Assembly: GCA_947653505.1 (NCBI GenBank) | Contig: CANTHI010000207.1 | Span: 1 to 6,774 of the forward strand | Origin: an uncultured Eubacterium sp. | GTDB lineage: Bacteria > Bacillota_A > Clostridia > Lachnospirales > Lachnospiraceae | Length of the DNA: 6,774 nucleotides | Direction: 5' to 3' | Shown: positions 1 through 5,843 of the stretch, piece by piece | How positions within the stretch are numbered: the stretch's first letter is position 1 | How the letters are laid out: each line of letters begins with the position of its first letter | Program-made: the position numbers and the translations under genes | The notes under the pieces: generated by a model | Database searches by the model: none | Seen by the model: the letters and a program-made list of their open reading frames with translations, nothing else | Told to the model about the DNA's origin: nothing

Positions 1-56
1 TATGGAGATTTCCTTATATCGCAGGAGTATATGGCGGTGGTGCATTCGTACTTTTC
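1..56 (+). pseudogene. Truncated neurotransmitter:sodium symporter (NSS/SNF family) fragment, first transmembrane helix
   Basis: Frame 3 of the plus strand, open from base 3, reads WRFPYIAGVYGGGAFVLF. The WRFPY...GGGAF pair is the hallmark of transmembrane helix 1 of sodium-coupled NSS transporters (LeuT, SLC6 and bacterial YocR-type proteins), where the unwound segment helps bind Na+ and substrate. The gene's start lies left of the window. After about base 56 the frame continues FTGHIMFLSKFYAAQ and stops at 117-119. That tail does not resemble the rest of helix 1 and runs antisense into the end of the blaR1-like gene. The transporter is therefore cut off after roughly its first helix and cannot be functional. 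The family assignment rests on about 17 residues but the motif is very distinctive. The exact breakpoint between about 55 and 67 cannot be fixed from this window. Confidence 0.72.
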
Positions 57-66
57 ACGGGTCATA

Positions 67-2529
67 TCATGTTTCTGTCGAAGTTTTATGCGGCACAACC
101 TCCTGATTCCGGTATGTGATACGAAATGGTACAGAACTTTTCACCGCGAGCAGTACATAAGTCCCTGCGGAGCTTTTCATATCGGCAATCCTGATCTTTA
201 GTTTCTGTCCGTCTGACTCTGATTCAAAAGCGTACTGGCCTGGCAGACTCTGATAATAAACATACCGGATACTGCCATCCGCAATCACGTACCATGTCTG
301 ATCCTTACATCTTTGGATCGTTTCCTGCACTGCCTGCGGAAGCTCCTCTTTTTGTAGTCTTAAGAGCCTGTAGACAGATGGTTCCTGATCCTTTTCCCTT
401 TTCTTTTCGATCATTTTCTCCTGCCGCTCCAACTCCTGCCTGATAGTTTTCCTGTCAGCCGCACGGTCCACAGCCATTGTGTCTTTTCGATCATTTTGTA
501 TTTCTTTTACCTCTGCCTTTGTCAGATGTCTGACAGATACCTTTTTTTTATCTTCTGCGTGGTCCACTCTGAGATCTATGGTTCCATTCTCATCATAGTG
601 AAAATCGGAAAATGACTGATCTGTCCGCAGAGCCATAAAAATACGGACCCGCTCCCCCTGATAAAACCAGGCTCCATTCTTTTTTATAATGCCAAGCGTC
701 CGGTATATTTCCTGCTCTATCCCTTTTTGTACGGTCTTTGCATTTTCTGGCTGCGCAGATACTTTGACCGCGCATGTATAAGTCTGTCCGTATAAGGATG
801 CCGTTATCACTGCCTTTCCTGCTTTTTTGGCAGTTACTTTCCCATTTTTACTGACCGTTGCGACTTCTTTCGAACCGGAAGTCCATGCAGCCTGCTGATC
901 TGTCCCCTGCAGCTTTAATGTCATGGTACTGCCTTTTGCAAGCGACACCGAAGTTTTGCTTATTTTCACTTTTAACAGATCTTTCTGTATGGTTTCAGCT
1001 GCCATTGCAAGCAGCTGTGCTTCTTCTTTTGCAAGATTTTTCTTCGCCATCATCTCGTTTATCTGTGCTTTTACATCCCGGGACAAAGTTGCAATCTTGT
1101 GAAAGGGCCCTGTTGCCGTATATCCGTCTTTTTTTACAAGCGTGATACCGATACAGCCTTTTGTAACACCGCCCGACGGGATATCCTGCTCTGACGCTCC
1201 TTCACACAAAATATAAAACATCCCGTTTTTCTCTATTATTTTATCATCCGTTAACCGGATTTCCTTTTTCACCTGTTCCGCTGCCTGCGGCTGCACGTAA
1301 GCGCCTGCCGCCATAGCTCCGGTCATCAGCAGCACCGCCGCTATCGCGGATAATACTGCTGTCAGCCCCGTTTTCTGATTTTTTCTCATAATCGCACCCA
1401 GCCTTTCTTTCAATAACTCTTTTCCTTCATACAGCGATACAGATACGGTTGGATTGTTATAGCATCCTCCGGCTCCCATTGCACGCAGCAGCGTATCTCC
1501 ATATGCCCGCTTCTCATCCGGATCCAGCTTTTTTGTCACCGCTTCGTCGCAGGAAAGCTCACACAGCCGGTCCGTCTCACGCGCCAGCACATATACCAGC
1601 GGATTGAACCAGTGCAGACATACCGTAAACTGCACCAGCCATTTATAAAACATATCCCGCCGTCTGTAATGTGTCGTCTCGTGCAGTACTATATAATAAA
1701 AATCTGTATCTGATATTTCAGCCTTTGTCAGAATGATCGCCGGATGGAAAAATCCGGTCAGCAGCGGTGACGCGGTCAGACTGTTTTGATACAGCTCCAT
1801 CTTACCATGTATGCGGTGTTGATCGATTACGTGTCCCAGAATCTCCAGCCGGCTGATCTCGTCCACCGGAACGCTTCCGGCTTTCAAAAACCTGACAAAG
1901 CACTGGTAAATCGTAATTTTGCGTACCCACATCATAAGTGCGGGAACCAGCCAGAGTATCCACAGATTCTGCAGCATCTGCCAGATTTTCCGGTCTGATG
2001 CCGCTTCCGTATCTGCATCGTCCGCGTTCCGTATCTCACGGTCTGTCTGTTTTTCACTGGGCATACCCTGTTTTTCCATCCCTGTTTCCGTCTGTTTTTC
2101 ACTGGGCATACCCTGTTTTTCCGCATCCGGTTCCATATTGCTATTCACTTTCGCCGCTCCGGTATTTTCTATACTTTCAGCTTTGATCTCATCCGGTTTC
2201 ATACTTTCTGTTTCTATACTTTCTGTTTCTATACTGTCAGCGTCAGTCTGCATCTTTTCTGCTTCCATCTTTTGTGCTTCAGTCTTTTCTGCTTCCATCT
2301 TCGCTGCCACAGACTGTATTTTTTCCTGTACCATGCAAAAACCGTTTCCAACCAGTCCGTTTTGCGGATTCCAGGGTACGAGCAGGCGGACAATCACCAC
2401 CAGCCAGATATAATACTGCCAGCGTTTACTAAAGCGGTTTTTATACAAAGGGCGCAGCATCCGCAGCACAATAATCAGAAGCGCCGCAGATATGGAAACG
2501 GATACATATCCTTTCAGCAGCTCATTCAT
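67..2529 (-). CDS. BlaR1/MecR1-like M56 zinc metalloprotease receptor with extracellular Big_2 domain
   Basis: An 820-residue membrane receptor-protease that should cleave, or trigger loss of, the BlaI-type repressor encoded just upstream. Topology follows BlaR1: helices near 9-28, 37-52, 184-203 and 387-411, with positive residues on the cytoplasmic sides. The M56 zinc site is cytoplasmic: HETTH at 283-287 and CELSCDEAV at 323-331, whose first Glu (324) is the expected third ligand. HWFNPLVY lies between them, as is typical of the family. A charged, repetitive insert (about 73-180) fills the extracellular loop after helix 2. The outside part holds an Ig-like Big_2 domain (about 520-591), then about 230 unrecognised residues with a charged helix near 686-714. 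There is no penicillin-binding sensor domain, so the ligand is unknown. The ATG at 2529 overlaps the repressor stop by 8 nt, and MNELL fits family N-termini. An in-frame ATG at 2544 (5 residues longer) is possible but has worse ribosome-site spacing. Confidence 0.93.
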   Translation of the reverse strand: MNELLKGYVSVSISAALLIIVLRMLRPLYKNRFSKRWQYYIWLVVIVRLLVPWNPQNGLVGNGFCMVQEKIQSVAAKMEAEKTEAQKMEAEKMQTDADSIETESIETESMKPDEIKAESIENTGAAKVNSNMEPDAEKQGMPSEKQTETGMEKQGMPSEKQTDREIRNADDADTEAASDRKIWQMLQNLWILWLVPALMMWVRKITIYQCFVRFLKAGSVPVDEISRLEILGHVIDQHRIHGKMELYQNSLTASPLLTGFFHPAIILTKAEISDTDFYYIVLHETTHYRRRDMFYKWLVQFTVCLHWFNPLVYVLARETDRLCELSCDEAVTKKLDPDEKRAYGDTLLRAMGAGGCYNNPTVSVSLYEGKELLKERLGAIMRKNQKTGLTAVLSAIAAVLLMTGAMAAGAYVQPQAAEQVKKEIRLTDDKIIEKNGMFYILCEGASEQDIPSGGVTKGCIGITLVKKDGYTATGPFHKIATLSRDVKAQINEMMAKKNLAKEEAQLLAMAAETIQKDLLKVKISKTSVSLAKGSTMTLKLQGTDQQAAWTSGSKEVATVSKNGKVTAKKAGKAVITASLYGQTYTCAVKVSAQPENAKTVQKGIEQEIYRTLGIIKKNGAWFYQGERVRIFMALRTDQSFSDFHYDENGTIDLRVDHAEDKKKVSVRHLTKAEVKEIQNDRKDTMAVDRAADRKTIRQELERQEKMIEKKREKDQEPSVYRLLRLQKEELPQAVQETIQRCKDQTWYVIADGSIRYVYYQSLPGQYAFESESDGQKLKIRIADMKSSAGTYVLLAVKSSVPFRITYRNQEVVPHKTSTET
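2045..2122. repeat. 45-bp-period tandem repeat inside the BlaR1-like gene
   Basis: Two identical 33-bp stretches lie at 2045-2077 and 2090-2122, offset by exactly 45 bp with a 12-bp spacer. They encode a 15-residue period in the protein: EKQGMPSEKQTETGM followed by EKQGMPSEKQTD. The unit is a multiple of three, so gain or loss of a copy keeps the frame. It sits in the extracellular loop between transmembrane segments 2 and 3. Confidence 0.95.
2201..2230. repeat. 15-bp tandem repeat inside the BlaR1-like gene
   Basis: The unit atactttctgtttct occurs twice back to back (2201-2215 and 2216-2230). Partly matching copies flank it near 2164-2180 and 2228-2240. It encodes the IETES IETES pentapeptide repeat. 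The codon-multiple unit keeps the reading frame, and it belongs to the same low-complexity loop as the other two repeats. Confidence 0.9.
2253..2301. repeat. 30-bp-period repeat inside the BlaR1-like gene
   Basis: A 19-bp stretch starting tcttttctgcttcc is identical at 2253-2271 and 2283-2301, offset by 30 bp. It encodes the MEAEK/TEAQK/MEAEK pentad series just after transmembrane segment 2. With the neighbouring 15-bp and 45-bp repeats it builds a highly charged Glu/Lys/Met-rich segment. Confidence 0.9.
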
Positions 2530-2902
2530 GGAAGTCACCACCATCCTGCCAGTATTTTTTCAGCTCTTCATAATCTTCCTCAGACAAAAGCTCTTTCTGA
2601 ATCAGTGTCGTAACGAGCCCTTTTGCATTTCCTTCATATATCCGGTTTAAAAAGCTCTCCGTCTGCCCGCTCTGATACGCGTTCTCCGAAATCAGCGCCT
2701 GATACCGGTTGCGGTGTCCCATCTTGTCTGCTTTGAGCAGCTTCTTGTCCATCAGGCGGGAAAGCAGGGTAATGATTGTATTTTTTGTCCAGCTCATTCC
2801 CTTTTTTTCCAGCGCTGCCGCAATCTCTGCATAAAAAGCATTCCCACCGTTTTCCCAGATGACCCTCATCAGCTCCAGTTCCGAATCCGATGCCTGCTGC
2901 AT
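2522..2902 (-). CDS. BlaI/MecI/CopY-family winged-helix transcriptional repressor
   Basis: A 126-residue repressor, the usual length for BlaI/MecI. The N-terminal winged helix begins SDSELELMRVIW (6-16). The recognition-helix region is SWTKNTIITLLSRLMDKKLL (37-56) and the wing is near 57-70. The C-terminal part (about 72-118) is the helical dimerisation region. It should bind DNA as a dimer at the inverted repeat upstream of its own gene and be inactivated when the downstream M56 receptor is activated. Start choice: an AAAGGAG site at 2910-2916 lies 7 nt from the ATG at 2902. The ATG two codons earlier is too close to that site, and the longer in-frame extension to 2959 has no ribosome site. 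At the point corresponding to the Asn-Phe scissile bond of S. aureus BlaI (101-102), this protein appears to have Thr99-Leu100 in LVTTLI. The gene is followed immediately, with overlap, by the protease gene. Confidence 0.94.
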   Translation of the reverse strand: MQQASDSELELMRVIWENGGNAFYAEIAAALEKKGMSWTKNTIITLLSRLMDKKLLKADKMGHRNRYQALISENAYQSGQTESFLNRIYEGNAKGLVTTLIQKELLSEEDYEELKKYWQDGGDFHE

Positions 2903-2958
2903 AATCATTCTCCTTTCTTTTTGTCTGCATTTCATATGATTCCGGTCTTTTAACGTCA

Positions 2959-3007
2959 AAAGACAACAACATGTTATCTATACTTAAGATAACATGTTGT
3001 TGTCTTT
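2959..3007. promoter_or_regulatory. Perfect 21-bp inverted repeat, probable BlaI-type operator
   Basis: Arms at 2959-2979 and 2987-3007 are exact reverse complements around a 7-nt centre. Each arm itself contains the palindrome AACATGTT (2968-2975 and 2991-2998). The two centres are 23 bp apart, close to two helical turns. BlaI/MecI operators are dyads built around TACA/TGTA-like half sites, and ACATGT resembles this. The layout suggests two repressor dimers side by side. The repeat covers the spacer, the -10 box and the likely start of transcription of the repressor promoter, so bound protein would block RNA polymerase. Binding is inferred from position and symmetry, not shown. Confidence 0.85.
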
Positions 3008-3014
3008 ATGTCAA
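2986..3014 (-). promoter_or_regulatory. Sigma-A-type promoter of the blaI-blaR1-like operon
   Basis: On the minus strand a perfect TTGACA -35 box (3014-3009) is followed after 17 nt by TATCTT (2991-2986) as the -10 box. Transcription should start near 2979, about 75 nt before the repressor ATG. The -10 box and whole spacer lie inside the inverted-repeat operator, as expected for autorepression. The -35 match and spacing are ideal, while the -10 box matches 4 of 6 consensus bases. Confidence 0.75.
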
Positions 3015-3038
3015 GACTCAGATGCTTTTTGTCCGGTA

Positions 3039-3961
3039 TTATCCCACCAGAGGCCCGCCATCAATCCATACATCCTTACCACAAAACGCAAACCCATAAA
3101 TCCGTATCCTTTCCTCAGAAATCCCACGGGCAGTTAAAGCAGCTGCATACTTTTTGTCTATGATTTGCTGAATCGCTTTCTTTGCTGTATCTTCCAGATT
3201 TTTCTCTGTTTCAGATTTTTGTACCTTAAATTCTATAATCATCCCCACATCCGCCTGCGGATCACAGGGTTCTAGCAGCTTCCAAAAGTATAGCCATCAT
3301 ACCAACGCGCTACAGTTTCTTTCTGATCTGTCAGGCTGTATTCTTCCAAAGCTTGAAAAACCTCCGGTTCGGTGAATCCGAATGAAGCGCCATATTTTTC
3401 AGATGCTGCTTTAATAACTTCCAGATTATTTAAATCAGAAAAAACAGATTCCTTACTGACCCTCGTAATCCCCGTCATCACAGCACGTTAGCCAGCTCAT
3501 CCCAGTATCCACTGACACAGGCTTCCTGCATGGGAGTATCGTATTCGTCCAATAGTACAATTACTTTTTTATTGTAGTATCTGGATAAATATCCTGACAG
3601 TCTGTTTATCGACAACGTTGCTGTCGCATCATGCATCGTGTCCGTAATACTGGTGAAGTACTCTTTTTCCTGTGGGGCCAGAAAATCTCCTTCCATCAAA
3701 AACTGATACTGTAAATACAGATCTGTAATAAGCTGGCAGATCCGTAATCTGGTCTCAGCGTAATGATCCGCTTTTACATTCGCAAAACTCAGGGAGATCA
3801 CAGGATAACTTCCCTGCAGTTTTCTGTACGTTTCTTCTTTCCAGATACTAAGATGCTCAAACAAATCACTTCTTCCCGCATATCTGACAGAAAAAAATGT
3901 TCCATCATACTCATCGTAAGTGTCTTGCCAAAACGTTTCCAATTGCTACTGTCCTTGCCAT
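3039..3961 (-). pseudogene. Decayed AAA-ATPase-like / PD-(D/E)XK nuclease-domain protein
   Basis: This is a wrecked member of the family with an N-terminal AAA-ATPase-like domain and a C-terminal PD-(D/E)XK_9 domain, normally about 500-570 residues. Pieces remain in the right order. MARTVAIG starts at 3961 behind a GGGAGGTG ribosome site. RFGKTLTMSMMEHFF follows (the end of the P-loop), then SVRYAGR through DEYDTPMQEA (Walker B) to YWDELA, RAVMTGITRVSKES to WYDGYTFG, and LLEPCDPQADVGMIIEFKV to the end. Breaks: a block lost between MARTVAIG and RFGKT (about 3934-3939), a one-base loss in a seven-T run (3891-3897), about 18 codons lost near 3482-3490, and a large block (perhaps 150-200 codons) lost near 3268-3275. 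Deletion sizes are compared with the family from memory. The role of intact members is not established, and this copy cannot make a working protein. Confidence 0.9.
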
Positions 3962-4037
3962 ATCACACCTCCCTCTGCCCCGGCGTACATTGCCTGAGTG
4001 CCTGCCATCCAAATAGCCTGGATATTCTTTTACGTTG

Positions 4038-4065
4038 ATTATAGCACAAACTCTGTTTCATTCAA
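4038..4065 (-). promoter_or_regulatory. Extended -10 promoter of the decayed ATPase gene
   Basis: The minus strand has TTGAAT (4065-4060), a 16-nt spacer, then a perfect TATAAT (4043-4038) preceded by TG at the extended -10 position (TGCTATAAT). It overlaps the last codons and stop of the small membrane-protein gene. It would start transcription near 4031, giving a leader of about 70 nt before the pseudogene ATG. The promoter appears intact although the gene it serves is broken. Confidence 0.7.
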
Positions 4066-4351
4066 GCGTATTCATGAGCATCCCAAACGCAGCTGCCCCG
4101 CCAGCCGCATACAATCCGTTCACGATCACGCAGATCTTCATCAGGGAATTTCTCACCTTTGCTTTTGCATAAAAAAGTATCGTAAAAATTCCGCCCAGAA
4201 TCATCACCGCCGCATAGCTGCAGATCATGATCTCTGCCACCGGAGACTCCAGCGCCCAGTCAAACGTCCTTAGCGGAAGAATCGTCCACGGAAAAAAAAT
4301 CATCAGGGTACAGATAACCGTTACTATTTTATCTTTCACCATTTTTATCAT
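4058..4351 (-). CDS. Small three-helix membrane protein, fourth gene of the ABC exporter operon
   Basis: I do not recognise a family for this 97-residue protein. It starts MIKMVKDK and has three likely membrane segments: about 8-25 (IVTVICTLMIFFPWTILPL), 41-63, and 71-94 (Gly/Ala-rich, GLYAAGGAAAFGML). The start at 4351 is set by a GGAG (4361-4358) 6 nt upstream. That ribosome site lies in the last codons of the preceding permease, whose stop is only 2 nt away, so the two are probably translationally coupled. A longer in-frame reading to 4435 lies wholly within the permease gene and lacks a ribosome site. Position as the last gene of an ATPase-permease-permease operon suggests an accessory subunit or a small immunity protein, but that is inference. 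No signal peptide or catalytic motif is visible. Confidence 0.78.
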   Translation of the reverse strand: MIKMVKDKIVTVICTLMIFFPWTILPLRTFDWALESPVAEIMICSYAAVMILGGIFTILFYAKAKVRNSLMKICVIVNGLYAAGGAAAFGMLMNTLE

Positions 4352-4353
4352 CT

Positions 4354-5124
4354 TTATCTCCTTTCTGCCTGCCCGAACCGGATGCAGGAAATGCCTAAGC
4401 ATAATAATGTAATGACGACAGCAACCGGAATCCACGGGATTAGTTTTACCTGTACTGTGTCCATATGTTTTGCGAGTCTGCCATATTCAGCCGTAATGAC
4501 AAAAAACGGATATGCCATCGGATAAGCAAACCATACTTTTGTATTAATCATCAGCACCGACGGTACAATCGTTGCCAGACCAGTCCCGATCGAAAATACC
4601 GGCGTCTGGAAGCATACGGAAAGCATCCAGAAAAATGCCGTCATCGGTATGGCAGACAGAAATAAAAACCCAGTTTCTTTTGCAACGAACAGCGGTGATA
4701 CCAGAAACGGATAGTCCTGCGTCGCCGAGCAGACCGCCGCACTTATATAATACATTCCTGTCATCAGCAGTATCTGCACTGCCGCCAGCACAAGCAGGAC
4801 GGCAAACTTCGCCAGACACAGCTTCGATGCGCGTACCGGCAGCGAAAGCATTTTAACCATCCCCCGGTTACTGCGCTCTGTCTGTCCCAGAAGCACGGTC
4901 CCGACTACCATCGCCGCCGGAAACATAAACCATGACATTGCCAGATATCCCTGAATCAAAAAATTGTTTTCCGGTGAAATTCCTTCTGCCTGCATTTGAA
5001 AATTCAGATCCGCATGAAGAACTGACGGAACCCAGTTGACAACCGCCGCAGCAAACAGAATGAAAAAAATCTTCGAACGTTTTATTTTCTTAAATTCGAC
5101 GCCCAAAAGAGAAAAAAAGTTCAT
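4354..5124 (-). CDS. ABC-2 type permease (second of pair), lantibiotic-protection/BcrB-like
   Basis: A 256-residue polytopic membrane protein of the ABC-2 permease type (ABC2_membrane_4-like), close to the usual 240-260 residues of LanE/LanG immunity permeases. Six likely helices lie near 16-34, 57-80, 104-128, 152-172, 177-195 and 228-247. The short cytoplasmic loop before helix 3 carries KMLSLPVRAS (91-100). The partner permease has nearly the same segment (KIWSLPVRES), so the two genes look like an ancient duplication. The start ATG overlaps the upstream permease stop as ATGA (5121-5124) and has a strong AAGGAGGT site 7 nt upstream. It probably forms the channel of an exporter with the other permease and the ATPase. 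The substrate is not visible; a membrane-active peptide is the best guess from family resemblance. Confidence 0.88.
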   Translation of the reverse strand: MNFFSLLGVEFKKIKRSKIFFILFAAAVVNWVPSVLHADLNFQMQAEGISPENNFLIQGYLAMSWFMFPAAMVVGTVLLGQTERSNRGMVKMLSLPVRASKLCLAKFAVLLVLAAVQILLMTGMYYISAAVCSATQDYPFLVSPLFVAKETGFLFLSAIPMTAFFWMLSVCFQTPVFSIGTGLATIVPSVLMINTKVWFAYPMAYPFFVITAEYGRLAKHMDTVQVKLIPWIPVAVVITLLCLGISCIRFGQAERR

Positions 5125-5843
5125 GCAGATAACCTCCTTACCTTTGTAAACAGCCTCTGTACCAGAATGACTGCAAAAATCTCCGCAGATACTGCCGCCA
5201 GTACATGCAGTACCTGCATCCTGTCCGTATCTGTCAGCATCCGAAAAGGTGTGGCATATGGAAAGAGTATAGCCAGAAAGCTGTCAGACGGCAGCATGGT
5301 CGCCAGAAAGACGCACAGCACACCGGTTCCGAGTGATACCCACAGATTCTGCCATGTTTCTGATATAAGTAAAGAAACGAGGATGCAGGGCAGCATCAGC
5401 ACAAACGCATAGCCAAAGCTTTTTCCCAGTTCACTCCAGAATCCGTCTCCAATCACAAACCAGTGATACGAGCAGAATAAGACCGAAGCAGCCTCCACTG
5501 CCAGTACCATCACGCTCATTCCGATCGTCAGGACTGCTTTGCCCGCAAACACAGAGCTTTCACGAACCGGCAGCGACCAGATTTTTAGTATCGCATGATC
5601 CGCAAATTCTGTGTGATACAACAGACAGGCGCCCACGAGCACAAGCAGGATATTCAGCATTGCCATCATCTGCCAGTTTGCCTGAAGCAGAATCCGGACA
5701 GGTGAACCCTGCTGCGTAACATACAACTGCGAACGGACCGACATATTTACAACCGGAATGGCTGCCGCAAGCATCCCTCCTCCAAGAAACACCTGTACAA
5801 ACCCGGTGCGTTTTGCTTTTTTACATTCCAGAATAAAACTCAT
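5121..5843 (-). CDS. ABC-2 type permease (first of pair), lantibiotic-protection/BcrB-like
   Basis: A 240-residue membrane protein with six likely helices near 15-33, 55-76, 100-124, 142-162, 167-185 and 212-230. This is the ABC-2 exporter layout, with an N-terminal cytoplasmic stretch (MSFILECKKAKRT), a long first outside loop, and SLPVRESS (90-97) in the loop before helix 3. The same loop motif recurs in the next gene, supporting a heterodimeric pair like LanE/LanG. Its ATG overlaps the ATPase stop as ATGA (5840-5843), with AAGGGGTG as a moderate ribosome site 7 nt upstream. Its own stop overlaps the next permease start. The arrangement implies fixed-ratio production of one transporter complex. 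The substrate is unknown. It is less certain which of the two permeases corresponds to the E- or G-type subunit. Confidence 0.88.
   Translation of the reverse strand: MSFILECKKAKRTGFVQVFLGGGMLAAAIPVVNMSVRSQLYVTQQGSPVRILLQANWQMMAMLNILLVLVGACLLYHTEFADHAILKIWSLPVRESSVFAGKAVLTIGMSVMVLAVEAASVLFCSYHWFVIGDGFWSELGKSFGYAFVLMLPCILVSLLISETWQNLWVSLGTGVLCVFLATMLPSDSFLAILFPYATPFRMLTDTDRMQVLHVLAAVSAEIFAVILVQRLFTKVRRLSA

Noticed and set aside
1..65. Minus-strand open frame starting MTREKYECTT at 65 and running off the left edge, as a third gene of the blaI-blaR1 operon
   Set aside because: It has no ribosome site and is the exact antisense of the NSS transporter signature on the plus strand, which is far more convincing.
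1786..2613. Several overlapping plus-strand open frames opposite the receptor gene
   Set aside because: They are antisense readings of the repeat-rich receptor segment. They have Ser/Phe/Cys-rich low-complexity products, no ribosome sites and no recognisable domain.
2903..2959. N-terminal extension of the repressor by 19 residues
   Set aside because: The extra residues match no BlaI start, have no ribosome site, and a perfect AAAGGAG sits 7 nt before the shorter start.
2959..3007. Inverted repeat as an intrinsic terminator of the pseudogene
   Set aside because: The stem is AT-rich and is not followed by a T run on the minus strand. Its overlap with a TTGACA promoter fits an operator better.
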